From: Candidatus Kosakonia sp. 282A-S69
GTDB taxonomy: Bacteria; Pseudomonadota; Gammaproteobacteria; Enterobacterales; Enterobacteriaceae
NCBI RefSeq assembly: GCF_029433855.1
Contig: NZ_JAROAU010000001.1
Span: 1,022,239 to 1,086,238 of the forward strand
DNA length: 64,000 nt
Direction of reading: 5' to 3'
Part shown: positions 33,873 through 43,849 of the stretch, one piece after another
Position numbering within the stretch: the stretch's first letter is position 1
Layout: every line of letters starts with the position of its first letter
Notes under the pieces: model-generated
The model's input: only the letters and a program-made list of their open reading frames with translations
Database searches by the model: none
What the model was told of the DNA's origin: nothing
Program-made: the position numbers and the translations under genes

Positions 33873-35249
33873 TTAGTGAACCGCTGCGCCAGGCACCAGG
33901 ATTTCGGTGGCGACAATCACCACCACCAGACCAACCAGAATCGGTACGGAGGTGCGTTTGACCACTTCAAACGGCGAAATGTTTGCCATCCCGGCAACGG
34001 CGACCACCACGCCGGAGACCGGTGAAATGGTGCGGCCGAGGTTGGAGGCCTGCAACATCGGAATCGATAAATAGGCCGGGTTGATGCCCGCTTCGCGCGC
34101 CAGTTTTGGGATCATCTCCACAAACGCATAAAACGGTGCGTTACCGGAACCGGTAGTCATCGCCGCCAGCATGGTGAGGATCACCAGCACCAGCATCAAA
34201 ATAATGCTCGCGGAACCGAACGAGGTGGCAATTGAGATCAGGCTCTGGATAAAGCCGATGGTGCTCAGCCCCTGGGCGAAGACGCCTGCGGCAACCAGCA
34301 GCATCACGACACCGGCAAAGGCATCAGCCATGCCGCGCCAGGCCACCTCCAGCCCGCTGAAGACATTCTGGGTATTAAAGCCGCGCAAAAACTCCAGTAC
34401 CGCAGCAATCAGCATACAGATCACGAGGATGGTAATAATGTGCAGCTCCGGTCCCCACTTGCCGTCGAAAATCAGCACGCCGATGATCGGCGTAAAGGGC
34501 AGGATGGCGTAAAACGCGGGCGCGCGGGTGGTGATCTCTTTCACATCCAGCATTTCGCTAACAATGTTCTCCTTCTTATCGAGGTAGCGCTGCCAGAAGA
34601 AGTGGGCGATAGCCATGGCGACAATCGCGGCGATAGAGATAGGCAGAGTGGTTTTAAACGCGAAATCTACCAGCGGCATCTCTGCGGCTTTCGCTGCCAG
34701 CACCACATCGCCGGAGGTGGGCGAGAGAATAATCGCCGCCGGGGAGGCGCAAATTGCCGCCGCCGCGCCGCGGCTGATACCGACATTGACCATCACCGGG
34801 AAGAGGGTCGCCATTAACAGCACACCGAGTCCCGTGGCGGAAGAGACCGCCAGCGACATCAGGCAGGCGACAAAATAGGCGGCAATCATCAGGATATAGG
34901 GCGAATTGATAAAACGTAGCGGGCGTGAGGCCAGCTTAACGACCATATCATTGGCACCAATATGCGTCATGTAGGCAGCAAAACCGCACAGCATCATGAT
35001 CATCATGCCGAGATCGCCGCCGCGGCTCATCAGCAGAATTTTTATATATTCGACGATGTCGGTGGCGCGATAACCGGTGCTGGTGGCGCTTGAGGGTAAT
35101 ATTGCGTGGCCCATCAGCGCGCTGACGATCAATAAGGCCAGTCCGCCGACAAACAGAACGCCGGTGGCAGAGTAGCCTTTAATGATGTAGCGGGCGACGC
35201 CGACAATTACCACGGCGCCGATCAATAGCTCAATCAGGGTTGAAATCAT
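33873..35249 (-). CDS. dcuC: anaerobic C4-dicarboxylate transporter DcuC
   Basis: This 458-residue polytopic carrier matches E. coli DcuC over its whole length, including MSRGGDLGMMIMMLCGFAAYMTHIGANDM and TTGSGNAPFYAFVEMIPKLA. It mainly exports succinate during fermentation and can exchange or take up fumarate, malate and aspartate. ATG 35249 gives the E. coli N-terminus; the open frame to 35306 adds unrelated residues. An FNR-type site lies 84 bases upstream, in keeping with anaerobic induction. The citrate-fermentation genes that lie between rna and dcuC in E. coli are missing. Confidence 0.96.
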   Translation of the reverse strand: MISTLIELLIGAVVIVGVARYIIKGYSATGVLFVGGLALLIVSALMGHAILPSSATSTGYRATDIVEYIKILLMSRGGDLGMMIMMLCGFAAYMTHIGANDMVVKLASRPLRFINSPYILMIAAYFVACLMSLAVSSATGLGVLLMATLFPVMVNVGISRGAAAAICASPAAIILSPTSGDVVLAAKAAEMPLVDFAFKTTLPISIAAIVAMAIAHFFWQRYLDKKENIVSEMLDVKEITTRAPAFYAILPFTPIIGVLIFDGKWGPELHIITILVICMLIAAVLEFLRGFNTQNVFSGLEVAWRGMADAFAGVVMLLVAAGVFAQGLSTIGFIQSLISIATSFGSASIILMLVLVILTMLAAMTTGSGNAPFYAFVEMIPKLAREAGINPAYLSIPMLQASNLGRTISPVSGVVVAVAGMANISPFEVVKRTSVPILVGLVVVIVATEILVPGAAVH

Positions 35250-35592
35250 ATTGGGTCCCGGAGGTTGGACAAAAAAAAGTAAAGTAAGCAAAAAACTGCA
35301 CCGCAATGTGCCGAATAACGGTGGCGTGATAGCTGATTAAAATCAACAAAGCGCTGCATTGCGCGCAATATTACGTGAATTGTTATAAATCAGAAAAATA
35401 AATGCGGGCGAAACTATAATTCAGGCTAATGAATTTCGGCAGTTGTGTTTTATTTGTGATAACGAGTGGTTAATTGTTTTGGCGTTTTTAGTTTCAGTTT
35501 GATTTGACAGCAAAATTCACTAAAAAAGCCTTTAAAAATAGAAAGCGCGCTGCTTATACTCGCCGTTACCTTCACTTATCCAAGGCGTTGTT
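35250..35592. other. dcuC / copper-operon divergent control region
   Basis: This 343-base AT-rich gap holds the divergent promoters of dcuC and the metal-efflux operon. The FNR-type site at 35333-35346 is described separately. No CusR-type, CueR-type or CzcR-type palindrome was recognised before the efflux genes. TTGACAGCAAAATTCAC near 35501 has a minus-35-like TTGACA, but no convincing minus-10 was fixed. Confidence 0.4.
35333..35346 (-). promoter_or_regulatory. FNR binding site upstream of dcuC
   Basis: On the minus strand TTGATTTTAATCAG matches the FNR consensus TTGAT-N4-ATCAA at 9 of 10 defined positions. It lies 84 bases before the dcuC start, compatible with an activating position. E. 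coli dcuC is known to be FNR-activated. Confidence 0.75.
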
Positions 35593-35997
35593 ATGCACGC
35601 AGCCTGGCTCTACCGATTGCGCTTTCTTAAGCGGCATTTATTAATGCTGCTTATCGCATTGGGTTGGCTATTGATTCAGAGTCAGGTGGCGATTGCCTCT
35701 CATGCCTGTACGCTTCCCGTGCCGGGTGAAGCGATGATGCAGCAGCATATGCACCATCTGGCAATGGGGGATGACGCGCCGCCCCATGGGATGAAAGGGG
35801 CGCTCTGCGAGAAGCACTGCGTACCCGATCTGGTGCAACAAGAGGGGCATCACCCTTCGCTGGCGGCGCTGCCCGCCACCTTAACGCTGGCGATTGCCGA
35901 ACCCGTTTTCACCGCTATCACTTCGTCCGGCTGGACATTAACGCCGCCCGCCGCCGGTCCGCCGGCAACCCTCCGCTTCTGCCGTTTTCGCGAATAG
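35593..35997 (+). CDS. small exported His/Met-rich protein of the copper operon
   Basis: This 134-residue protein has a signal-anchor or signal peptide (LLMLLIALGWLLIQSQVAIA) and then a mature part with metal-liganding clusters: MMQQHMHHLAMG, PPHGMKG and CEKHC. The ending PPATLRFCRFRE resembles small DUF2946-like proteins found next to copper genes. I do not assign a function; periplasmic Cu or Ag binding is likely from composition and position. It leads the operon ahead of the CusF-like gene, 55 bases upstream of it. ATG 35593 is a reasonable start, preceded by CAAGGCG. Confidence 0.65.
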   Translation: MHAAWLYRLRFLKRHLLMLLIALGWLLIQSQVAIASHACTLPVPGEAMMQQHMHHLAMGDDAPPHGMKGALCEKHCVPDLVQQEGHHPSLAALPATLTLAIAEPVFTAITSSGWTLTPPAAGPPATLRFCRFRE

Positions 35998-36052
35998 AGA
36001 CCTGTTAACACGTTGAATTTTTTTCGATTAATGTTTAACAGGAGTTTTTACA

Positions 36053-36379
36053 ATGCGTACTTATTTCCTCTGCCTGCTCTCAGGCATCCTGCTTTTCCCG
36101 CACCTCAGCGCTTATGCGCAAGCGCACGACATGTCGCACCATCACGCGCTGTCAGCCCAGGTTTATCAAAGCCAGGGCACCATCAAAAAGATCACCCCGC
36201 AGGCTATCACTATCGCCCACCAGGCTATTCCTGCGTTGAGCTGGCCACCGATGACCATGCAGTTTACGGTTGCGCCTGAGCATCCGCTGCCGCAGGTGAA
36301 GGTGGGCGATAAGGTCAGCTTCAGCTTTAGCCAGAGTGAGCAGGGGTACACCCTTCTCGCCGTCACGCCGTTACCGTAA
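36053..36379 (+). CDS. cusF: CusF-like periplasmic Cu(I)/Ag(I) chaperone
   Basis: This 108-residue protein has a signal peptide ending in AYAQA and a small beta-barrel with the CusF metal site: His56, Trp64, Met67 and Met69 (spacing 8-3-2, as His36, Trp44, Met47, Met49 in E. coli CusF). The Trp caps the Cu(I) or Ag(I) by a cation-pi contact. It would hand metal to the CusB-type adaptor. A separate His-rich HDMSHHHA stretch follows the signal. CAGGAG precedes ATG 36053. The adaptor gene downstream carries a second CusF domain of its own. Confidence 0.9.
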   Translation: MRTYFLCLLSGILLFPHLSAYAQAHDMSHHHALSAQVYQSQGTIKKITPQAITIAHQAIPALSWPPMTMQFTVAPEHPLPQVKVGDKVSFSFSQSEQGYTLLAVTPLP

Positions 36380-36391
36380 GCGGAGGCGACA

Positions 36392-37645
36392 ATGAGACGA
36401 TACTCGCTGAGCCTGCGGCTCGGCGGGGTTTGTCTTGCGCTCATCTGCTCCGCTGCGCAGGCGGAGTCGCTGACGCTGACGCAAACCCTTGCCGCTGCAG
36501 AGCGCTACTCTGCTGAGCTCTCTGCCAACCGTAACGAAGCCCGCGCGCTGGATGCGATGGCGGATTCTGCTCGTCAGTTGCCCGACCCCAAACTCAAATT
36601 CGGCATTGAGAATGTGCCGGTGCAGGGCAATAACGACCGCCGTTTGACCCGCGAAGGCATGACCATGCAGCGTATTGGCGTGATGCAGCAATATGTCAGC
36701 GCGGAAAAACGCAATCGCAAGGCCGACACGTTGCTGGCTGAATCGCGCAGCGTCGAGGCCAAATCCCACGTGGTGCGCGCCGCGCTTCAGCGAGATAGCG
36801 CGCAGGCGTGGCTTGAACTGGCGCTCTCGCAGCGGGCGCTACATACCGCCCGGGAATTAGTGGCGGAAACCGTGCGTCAGCAGGGGGCGCAGCGCGCCAG
36901 CGTCGGCGCGGGGAACGCCATGCCGGATAGCGTGCTCGCCTTGCAAATTAGCCTCAGCGCGCTGCGCGATAAGGTCACCCTCGCCGGGCGGGATGTGCAG
37001 CTGGCACAAACCCGGTTAATGCAACTGACCGGGCAGTCTGTTACCGCCGTAAGCGGCGAGCTTCCCCGCTACCAGCGCCTGCCGGGAGATGAGAAAACGC
37101 TGGAAGAGGCGATTCGCCAGCACCCCGACATCCTTGCTGCCGCAAGCCTTGCTAACAGCGCCAAAGCGCGATCGGCAGAATCGGCGATTGCCGCACTGCC
37201 TGACGTCGAGGTGGAGGTGTGGTATGGCCGCCGTGCAGAGGGGTATGAAGATATGGCCGGGGTGATGTTTACCGTCGATCTGCCTCTCTTTCAGTCCCAT
37301 CGCCAGGATAAAGATCACGCCGCCGACGTCTCCCGCACCTTGCAGGCCAACGACCAACTGGCGCTCGCCGAGCGTGAGCATCTCGCCGAACTGCACACGC
37401 TGATTGCCCAGTACAACGCCGCGCAAACCCTCTGGCAGCGCCAGCGGGACGAGGTATTGCCGCTTTTGCGCAGCCGTAGCGCGTTGTTAGCGGCGCAGTA
37501 CCGCGCCGGTCAGTCCGATCTCCCGACACTGCTTGAGGCGCGCCGTAATGTGCTCGACGGTGAACTGGCACTCATTCAGGTCGAAAAAACGATGGCGCAG
37601 CAGTGGGCAGCGATCCGCTGGCTTATCCCGCAGGAGGTGAAGTGA
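36392..37645 (+). CDS. TolC-family outer-membrane channel of the Cus system
   Basis: This 417-residue outer-membrane efflux protein has a signal peptide (ALICSAAQA) and two repeats of the alpha-barrel/OEP fold, with long helices rich in Ala, Gln and Arg. It is shorter than E. coli CusC, and I see no lipobox cysteine at the mature N-terminus, so it is closer to CzcC-like proteins. It would form the exit duct for the tripartite pump with the adaptor and RND protein coded next. It starts 12 bases after the CusF-like gene and its stop overlaps the adaptor start by one base (TGATG). Confidence 0.85.
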   Translation: MRRYSLSLRLGGVCLALICSAAQAESLTLTQTLAAAERYSAELSANRNEARALDAMADSARQLPDPKLKFGIENVPVQGNNDRRLTREGMTMQRIGVMQQYVSAEKRNRKADTLLAESRSVEAKSHVVRAALQRDSAQAWLELALSQRALHTARELVAETVRQQGAQRASVGAGNAMPDSVLALQISLSALRDKVTLAGRDVQLAQTRLMQLTGQSVTAVSGELPRYQRLPGDEKTLEEAIRQHPDILAAASLANSAKARSAESAIAALPDVEVEVWYGRRAEGYEDMAGVMFTVDLPLFQSHRQDKDHAADVSRTLQANDQLALAEREHLAELHTLIAQYNAAQTLWQRQRDEVLPLLRSRSALLAAQYRAGQSDLPTLLEARRNVLDGELALIQVEKTMAQQWAAIRWLIPQEVK

Positions 37646-39090
37646 TGAAAAGAACCCTGTTAGCCGTGGCAGTGGCGGCCTGCATGGCGGCCAGCGCCGG
37701 TTACTTGACCGGTCGACATCAGGCTGTGCCCGCTGAAAGCAGCCCGCCGCCGCAGGCGCGTAAAGTGCTCTACTGGTATGACCCGATGGTGCCGGATCAG
37801 CGCTTCGATAAACCGGGCAAATCGCCCTTTATGGATATGCCGCTGGTGGCGAAATATGCTGATGATGCGCCTGCTGACGGCGGTGTACGTATCAGTGCCC
37901 AACAGCAACAGAATCTGGGTATGACCACCGCTAAGGTGGAGAAACGGCCGCTCGGTAGCTCTTTTTCTGCGTTTGCTACGGTGACCACCGATGAGCGGGC
38001 GATGCAGATTGTGCCGTCACCTGCGGCGGGCGTGGTGGAAAAACTTTTTGTCCGCGCGCCGCAGCAGTGGGTGAAAAAGGGGGAGGCGCTGGCACAGCTC
38101 TGGATCCCGCAATGGACCAGCGCACAGCAGGAGTATCTGGCGGTGCGCCAACTCGGTGACAGAGAGCTGACGCGTGCCGCCCGCGAACGGCTGGCACTGC
38201 AGTTTATGCCGCAAGAGGTGATCCGCGCAGTCGAGCGCAGTGCAAAAGCGCAAACCCGGCTAGTGATTCGCGCTGCGCGCGACGGCTATGTCACCAAACT
38301 CGACACCCGCGAAGGGGCGCAGGTGGCCGCCACGCAAACGCTGTTTGAACTGGCGAGTCTCGATCCGGTCTGGCTGGTGGTCGATTATCCGCAAAGCCAG
38401 GCGCAGGCGCTGAGGGTTGGCAGCGAGGTGGAAGCCAGCAGCGAAAGCTGGCCAGGCGAACGATTCCACGGTCGCGTCAGCGAACTGTTGCCGCAGCTCG
38501 CGGGCGCCACGCGCACGCTGCAAGCGCGCATTGTGCTGGATAACCCACAGCAGAAGCTCAAACCCGGCATGTTTCTTACCGTGACGCAATCTGAAGCGGC
38601 GCAGCAGCCGGCGGTGCTTCAGATCCCGGAGGAGGCGTTGATTGAAAGCGGGCGCGCCAGCCGCGTGTTGCTGGCAACCGGGGAGGGGCATTTCCGCGCG
38701 GTGAATGTGACCGCCGGACGGCGGGCGCAAGGCTGGCGAGAGATCCTCTCCGGTGTACAGGAGGGGGATGTAGTGGTCACCTCCGGCCAGTTCCTCATCG
38801 ACTCCGAAGCAAGCCTGCGCAGCGCCTTGCCGCAGCAGCCGGCGGCTGTCAAAAAAACGGCGGAATACCGTGCCAGCGGCGTAGTGCAGGCAGTGGACAA
38901 CGGCACCATTACTCTTAGCCATCAACCGATTCCTGCGCTGAACTGGGGGGCGATGACGATGGACTTTGCGCTTAAAGAACCCGATTCAAAGGTGAAGGTG
39001 GGCGATAAAGTGATGTTCAGCTTTACGCTGGATGATGAAGCGGGCGCAACGATCACCCATCTGATGCCGCAGCAGGAGGCGACAAAATGA
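37645..39090 (+). CDS. cusB: CusB-type periplasmic adaptor with a fused C-terminal CusF domain
   Basis: This 481-residue membrane-fusion protein has three recognisable parts. Residues about 40-73 (YWYDPMVP...SPFMDMPL) form the heavy-metal-binding segment with Met48, Met63 and Met65, equivalent to the metal-binding Met triad of E. coli CusB. The centre is a HlyD-type hairpin, lipoyl and beta-barrel adaptor. Residues about 406-476 are a complete CusF domain with His426, Trp434, Met437 and Met439. E. coli CusB lacks this domain. ATG 37645 overlaps the preceding stop and has a CAGGAGGTG site; the frame is open to 37603. The stop overlaps cusA by 4 bases. Confidence 0.93.
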   Translation: MKRTLLAVAVAACMAASAGYLTGRHQAVPAESSPPPQARKVLYWYDPMVPDQRFDKPGKSPFMDMPLVAKYADDAPADGGVRISAQQQQNLGMTTAKVEKRPLGSSFSAFATVTTDERAMQIVPSPAAGVVEKLFVRAPQQWVKKGEALAQLWIPQWTSAQQEYLAVRQLGDRELTRAARERLALQFMPQEVIRAVERSAKAQTRLVIRAARDGYVTKLDTREGAQVAATQTLFELASLDPVWLVVDYPQSQAQALRVGSEVEASSESWPGERFHGRVSELLPQLAGATRTLQARIVLDNPQQKLKPGMFLTVTQSEAAQQPAVLQIPEEALIESGRASRVLLATGEGHFRAVNVTAGRRAQGWREILSGVQEGDVVVTSGQFLIDSEASLRSALPQQPAAVKKTAEYRASGVVQAVDNGTITLSHQPIPALNWGAMTMDFALKEPDSKVKVGDKVMFSFTLDDEAGATITHLMPQQEATK

Positions 39091-42000
39091 TTGCTGCTAT
39101 CATTCGCGCCTCATTACGCAACCGCCTGCTGGTTCTCATGGCATCGCTTCTTCTCACCGGCTGGGGCATCTGGTCGCTACAGCGCGCGCCGCTCGATGCG
39201 CTGCCCGATCTCTCGGATGTGCAGGTCATCATTCGTGCCAGCTATGCGGGCAAAGCACCACAGCTGATTGAGGATCAGGTGACCTATCCGCTGACTACCG
39301 CCATGCTCTCGGTGCCGGGGGCGAAAACCGTGCGTGGCTTCTCGATGTTTGGCGATGCCTATGTCTATGTGCTGTTTGACGATGAGACCGACCTCTACTG
39401 GGCGCGCTCGCGGGTACTGGAGAGCCTGAGCCAGATTCAGGCATCGTTACCCGCTGGTGTTGAAGTGGGGCTTGGGCCGGATGCCACCGGCGTCGGCTGG
39501 ATCTATGAGTATGCGCTGGTGGATCGCAGCGGTAAGCATAATCTCGCCGATTTGCGCGCCTTACAGGACTGGACACTGAAGTTTGAGCTGAAAACCGTGC
39601 CTGATGTTGCAGAGGTCGCCAGCGTCGGCGGGATGGTGCGCCAGTACCAGATTGTGCCGGATCCGCAAAAGATGCGCGCGCTCAATATTACCCATCAGCA
39701 ACTGGTAAGCGCGGTGCAGGCGGCGAATCAGGAGAGCGGCGGCGCGCTGCTGGAGATGGGCGAAGCGGAGTTTATGCTGCGTACCAGCGGCTACTTACGC
39801 CAGCCGGAAGATTTTCGCCAGACGGTGATCGCCAGCCGCGACGGCGTGCCGGTGATGCTCTCTGATGTGGCGAGCGTGCGCCTCGGGCCGGAGCTGCGCC
39901 GGGGCGTGGCGGAGTATAACGGTGAAGGCGAGGTGGCGGGCGGCGTGATTGTGATGCGCTACGGCAAGAATGCGCTGGAGACCATTCATGTGGTCAAAGC
40001 GAAGCTTGCTGAGATACAAAAAACGCTGCCCACCGGCGTGGAGATTGTGCCGGTTTACGACCGCTCGACGCTGATTGAGAGCGCCGTCGGTACGCTGACC
40101 CATAAGCTAATTGAAGAGTTTATGGTTGTCGCGCTGGTCTGCACACTGTTCCTGTTTCACTTTCGCTCGGCGTTGGTAGCCATTGTCTCGCTGCCGCTGG
40201 GTATTCTCGGTGCGTTTATCGTCATGCACTATCAGGGGATCAACGCCAATATCATGTCGCTTGGCGGCATCGCCATTGCCATCGGCGCGATGGTCGACGC
40301 GGCGATTGTGATGATTGAGAACATGCACAAAGTGATAGAGCAGTGGCGGCACGATAACCCTGGCCGCCTGCCGGAGCGGGCCGATTACTGGCGCTTCTCC
40401 GAGCAGGCGGCGGTGGAAGTTGGCCCGGCGCTCTTTTGCAGCCTGCTTATCATCACCCTGTCGTTTATTCCGGTCTTCTCGCTAGAGGCGCAGGAGGGGC
40501 GCATGTTCTCGCCGCTGGCGTTCACCAAAAGCTGGGCGATGGCCGTTGCGGCCGGGCTGGGCATTACGCTGGTGCCGGTGCTAATGGCTCTCTTTATTCG
40601 CGGCACGATCCCCGATGAAAAGGCCAACCCAATTAACCGCGTGTTGATCCGCCTGTATGAACCGCTGCTGGATAATGTGCTGGCGTGGCCGAAAGCGACG
40701 CTTGCCATCGCACTGCTGCTGTTACTGGCGACCGCCTGGCCGCTCAGCCGCCTCGGCAGTGAATTTATGCCGCCGCTGGATGAGGGCGATCTGCTCTATA
40801 TGCCCTCGACGCTGCCGGGTATTTCTGCCCGTGAGGCGGGACGCTTACTGCAGCAAACGGACCGCTTGATCAAAAGCGTGCCGGAGGTGGAGAGCGTGTT
40901 TGGCAAAGCGGGCAGGGCGGAGAGCGCGACCGATCCTGCGCCGTTGACCATGCTGGAGACCACCATCCGCTTTAAGCCACGTGCGCAGTGGCGGCCCGGC
41001 ATGACGCCGGAAAAACTGATCGACGAGCTGGATAAAACCGTCAGCGTACCGGGCATCGCCAACGTCTGGGTGCCACCAATCCGTAATCGACTCGATATGC
41101 TGGCAACCGGCATTAAGAGCCCGGTGGGCATTAAGGTGAACGGCAATAACATTGCTGATATTGAGCGCGTGGCGCAGCAGGTTGAGCAGGTGGTCAAAAC
41201 CGTGCCGGGCGTCACCTCCGCGCTGGCGGAGCGGCTGGCAGGCGGGCGCTATGTTGATATCAATATTAATCGCCAGCAGGCCGCGCGCTATGGCGTCTCG
41301 GTGCAGGAGTTGCAGGCGCTGGTCTCAACCCTGGTTGGGGGCGAGAAGATTGGCGAGGTGCTGCAGGGGCGTGAGCGTTTTCCCATCAATGTACGTTATC
41401 CGCGGGATCTTCGGGCGAACGTCGACGATCTGCGCGCACTACCGATGATCACCGCTAACGGCAGCCAGATTGCCCTGGGTGACCTGGCGGAGGTTGTGAT
41501 TAGCGAGGGGCCGCCGATGTTGAAAAGCGAAAACGCGCGCCTGTCAAACTGGATCTATGTTGATCTGCGCGGGCGCGATTTGAAATCGGCGGTGGAGGAG
41601 ATGCAGCAGCAGGTGGCGCAGCAGGTGACGCTGCCGCAGGGCGTGTCGCTCAGCTGGTCCGGGCAGTTTGAGTATCTCGAACGCGCGACGGCAAAGTTGA
41701 AAATCGTCCTGCCAGTGACGCTGATAATTATCTTTGTCCTGCTGTTTATTACCTTCAAACGCATCTCTGATGTCTTATTAATTATGGGGACATTACCCTT
41801 TGCATTAATAGGCGGCGTCTGGTTGCTGTGGTTGCTGGGATATAACTTGTCGGTGGCTGGTGCCGTCGGCTTTATTGCGCTGGCCGGCGTGGCGGCGGAG
41901 TTCGGCGTTATTATGGTGCTCTATCTTAATCATGCGCTTGAGAAATATCGCATCTCTGAATCAGACGCGCCTAATAAGCAACTGCGTCTCGCAATACATG

Positions 42001-42206
42001 AGGGAGCGGTATTACGCGTGCGGCCGAAAGTGATGACGGTGGCGACCATTATGGCCGGGCTGCTACCGATCATGTGGGGCGGCGGCAGCGGCGCAGAGGT
42101 GATGAGCCGTATCGCAGCACCGATGATTGGGGGAATGGTTACTGCGCCACTGCTCTCAATGCTGGTTATTCCGGCGCTCTATTATTTACTGCATCGTAAA
42201 CGCTGA
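39087..42206 (+). CDS. cusA: Cu(I)/Ag(I) RND efflux pump CusA
   Basis: This 1039-residue heavy-metal RND transporter expels Cu(I) and Ag(I) by proton antiport. The three methionines of the periplasmic metal site are present at 572 (LLYMPSTLP), 622 (APLTMLETT) and 671 (RLDMLATGI), one residue offset from E. coli Met573, Met623 and Met672. The proton-relay aspartate is Asp404 in [13 protein letters not shown]. This distinguishes it from Zn/Co/Ni pumps of the CzcA class. It ends the operon; a hairpin without T-run follows 8 bases later. No CusRS two-component genes are adjacent, so control must come from elsewhere. Confidence 0.95.
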   Translation: MIAAIIRASLRNRLLVLMASLLLTGWGIWSLQRAPLDALPDLSDVQVIIRASYAGKAPQLIEDQVTYPLTTAMLSVPGAKTVRGFSMFGDAYVYVLFDDETDLYWARSRVLESLSQIQASLPAGVEVGLGPDATGVGWIYEYALVDRSGKHNLADLRALQDWTLKFELKTVPDVAEVASVGGMVRQYQIVPDPQKMRALNITHQQLVSAVQAANQESGGALLEMGEAEFMLRTSGYLRQPEDFRQTVIASRDGVPVMLSDVASVRLGPELRRGVAEYNGEGEVAGGVIVMRYGKNALETIHVVKAKLAEIQKTLPTGVEIVPVYDRSTLIESAVGTLTHKLIEEFMVVALVCTLFLFHFRSALVAIVSLPLGILGAFIVMHYQGINANIMSLGGIAIAIGAMVDAAIVMIENMHKVIEQWRHDNPGRLPERADYWRFSEQAAVEVGPALFCSLLIITLSFIPVFSLEAQEGRMFSPLAFTKSWAMAVAAGLGITLVPVLMALFIRGTIPDEKANPINRVLIRLYEPLLDNVLAWPKATLAIALLLLLATAWPLSRLGSEFMPPLDEGDLLYMPSTLPGISAREAGRLLQQTDRLIKSVPEVESVFGKAGRAESATDPAPLTMLETTIRFKPRAQWRPGMTPEKLIDELDKTVSVPGIANVWVPPIRNRLDMLATGIKSPVGIKVNGNNIADIERVAQQVEQVVKTVPGVTSALAERLAGGRYVDININRQQAARYGVSVQELQALVSTLVGGEKIGEVLQGRERFPINVRYPRDLRANVDDLRALPMITANGSQIALGDLAEVVISEGPPMLKSENARLSNWIYVDLRGRDLKSAVEEMQQQVAQQVTLPQGVSLSWSGQFEYLERATAKLKIVLPVTLIIIFVLLFITFKRISDVLLIMGTLPFALIGGVWLLWLLGYNLSVAGAVGFIALAGVAAEFGVIMVLYLNHALEKYRISESDAPNKQLRLAIHEGAVLRVRPKVMTVATIMAGLLPIMWGGGSGAEVMSRIAAPMIGGMVTAPLLSMLVIPALYYLLHRKR

Positions 42207-42213
42207 CCTTATT

Positions 42214-42236
42214 ATGCGCCCGGCGATCGGGCGCAT
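42214..42236. terminator. hairpin after cusA
   Basis: ATGCGCCCG and CGGGCGCAT form a perfect 9-base-pair stem with a 5-base loop, 8 bases after the cusA stop. No T-tract follows, so termination here may need Rho or be partial. Confidence 0.45.
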
Positions 42237-42356
42237 ATTGCCGGGTAAAAATGGGACTCTTCCTGGCCTGTTTAGGATGAACACTAATTTCGTTAAGGAA
42301 CTATTAAGGTATAGTGTCGGAAAATAGAAGTTGATTAGTTATATGGAAAAATTGTT

Positions 42357-42920
42357 GTGGCTGTTTATAAAAAATTTAAATGTTTCGCTCTCCTTTTGTG
42401 TTTGCAGTTTTCACTGATTTCGACACTTAACGCAGCAGATAAACCCTGGTACACCGTTTTCGCTGACAACGTTAAGCAAACGTGGCAGCAGCCGGATAAC
42501 TACGATCTTTATGTGCCTGCCATCACATGGCATGCGCGTTTTGCCTATGACAAGGACAAAACCGATCGCTATAACGAACGTCCGTGGGGCGCAGGTTTTG
42601 GTCAGGACCGCTGGGATGAGAAGGGGAACTGGCATGGACTCTACCTGATGGCGTTTAAAGACTCCTTCAACAAGTGGGAGCCGATTGGCGGCTATGGCTG
42701 GGAAAAGACCTGGCGCCCGCTGGCGGATGAGAACTTCCATCTTGGTCTCGGTTACACCGCAGGCGTTACCGCGCGTGATAACTGGAAGTACATCCCCATT
42801 CCGGTGCTGCTCCCGCTGGCTTCTATTGGTTACGGACCGGCGACGTTCCAGATGACCTACATCCCCGGCACTTATAACAATGGTAACGTTTACTTTGCCT
42901 GGATGCGGTTTCAGTTTTGA
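42357..42920 (+). CDS. pagP: lipid A palmitoyltransferase PagP (GTG start)
   Basis: This 187-residue outer-membrane enzyme moves palmitate from phospholipid to lipid A and so lowers recognition by host peptides and TLR4. After a signal peptide (ending LNA), the barrel keeps the catalytic triad-like residues His59 (ITWHARF), Asp102 and Ser103 (FKDSF). The ending FAWMRFQF is that of E. coli PagP. No in-frame ATG gives the signal peptide; GTG 42357 does, with a weak GGAAAA upstream. In E. coli pagP is PhoP-activated; I could not identify a convincing PhoP box. It stands between cusA and cspE. Confidence 0.94.
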   Translation: MAVYKKFKCFALLLCLQFSLISTLNAADKPWYTVFADNVKQTWQQPDNYDLYVPAITWHARFAYDKDKTDRYNERPWGAGFGQDRWDEKGNWHGLYLMAFKDSFNKWEPIGGYGWEKTWRPLADENFHLGLGYTAGVTARDNWKYIPIPVLLPLASIGYGPATFQMTYIPGTYNNGNVYFAWMRFQF

Positions 42921-43110
42921 TTGCCGCGTCGGCGGTGGTAGTGAACAAAGAGTAAACAGCACTAAAAACGCGGAATAAAGCGTCATTGGAAAAAAAGTTC
43001 GCGACATTTATCACTTTTTCGCGAATAACGACTGGACAAAACTCGCGACAATTGTTGTACTGATACCCGACACAGCATTTGTGTCGTTTTTTCATGTAAA
43101 GGTAATTTTG

Positions 43111-43320
43111 ATGTCTAAGATTAAAGGTAACGTTAAGTGGTTTAATGAATCCAAAGGATTCGGTTTCATTACTCCGGAAGATGGCAGCAAAGATGTGTTC
43201 GTACACTTCTCTGCAATCCAGAGCAATGGTTTCAAAACCCTGGCTGAAGGCCAGCGCGTTGAGTTTGAAATCACTAACGGTGCCAAAGGCCCATCTGCTG
43301 CTAACGTAATGCCTGTTTAA
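43111..43320 (+). CDS. cspE: cold-shock-family RNA chaperone CspE
   Basis: This 69-residue OB-fold protein has the two RNA-binding motifs KGFGFI (RNP1) and VFVHF (RNP2). It melts RNA hairpins, antiterminates transcription and is made constitutively. Apart from very few residues it equals E. coli CspE, and it has the same neighbours. ATG 43111, after AAAGGTAA, gives the [11 protein letters not shown] start; the upstream in-frame ATG at 43081 has no ribosome site. The 190 bases between pagP and cspE contain its promoter and a long leader, in which I could not mark a specific element. Confidence 0.98.
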   Translation: MSKIKGNVKWFNESKGFGFITPEDGSKDVFVHFSAIQSNGFKTLAEGQRVEFEITNGAKGPSAANVMPV

Positions 43321-43343
43321 TCAGCGCGTACAGCAAGAATTCC

Positions 43344-43370
43344 AAAACCCGCCGCAAGGCGGGTTTTTTA
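43344..43370. terminator. intrinsic terminator shared by cspE and crcB
   Basis: CCCGCC-GCAA-GGCGGG with a T-run on the plus strand (TTTTTT) and a T4 on the minus strand. It lies between the convergent cspE and crcB stops. Confidence 0.92.
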
Positions 43371-43376
43371 TTGTCT

Positions 43377-43760
43377 TCAGCTCGCGTTAGCGGTTGAGAA
43401 GAGCCAGAACGCCAGCGCGGTCATGGCAAACGAACCCAGCAGGTTAACGGCGACATTCAGCAGCGCCCAGCCCGCGCGCCCTTCCTGCAGTAAAAACACC
43501 ACTTCCGCCGAAAAGGTGGAAAAGGTCGTCAACCCGCCGCAAAACCCGGTCGTTATCAGCACCTTCCACACCGGATCGATATGCGTCATACGGTTAAACC
43601 ACGCCAGCCCGGCGCCAATAATAAACGCCCCAATTAAGTTCGCCGTCAGCGTGCCAAGCGGAATGAGTTGATGAACCGGGTTGAGTTTCATACTCACTAA
43701 CCAGCGCGCCACGCTTCCCGTGCCCCCGCCGATAAATACCGCTAAAAAGAGTTGTAACAC
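43377..43760 (-). CDS. crcB: fluoride ion channel (Fluc/CrcB), GTG start
   Basis: This 127-residue, four-helix protein forms the antiparallel dimeric fluoride channel that lets the cell lose accumulated fluoride. Conserved family blocks are [25 protein letters not shown] and [15 protein letters not shown], the last holding the phenylalanine track. The start codon is GTG 43760, behind CAGGA. I saw no fluoride riboswitch in the 89 bases shared with the divergent ybeM gene. Convergent with cspE. Confidence 0.95.
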   Translation of the reverse strand: MLQLFLAVFIGGGTGSVARWLVSMKLNPVHQLIPLGTLTANLIGAFIIGAGLAWFNRMTHIDPVWKVLITTGFCGGLTTFSTFSAEVVFLLQEGRAGWALLNVAVNLLGSFAMTALAFWLFSTANAS

Positions 43761-43849
43761 TGCGCTATCCTGCTATCTGATAAATGAATGTGGCGAGTTT
43801 ACCGTCGTGGCCGAAAACTGGCTACGGCAATACTGTAAGGAGAAACGTG

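Noticed and set aside
42250-42316. Possible PhoP box (CGTTAA-N5-TATTAA) upstream of pagP
   Set aside because: Only 4 of 6 matches per hexamer and it is too close to the only minus-10-like TATAGT; not convincing.
43761-43849. Fluoride riboswitch before crcB
   Set aside because: The 89-base divergent gap shows no pseudoknot-like conserved core and is too short for leader plus promoter of both genes.
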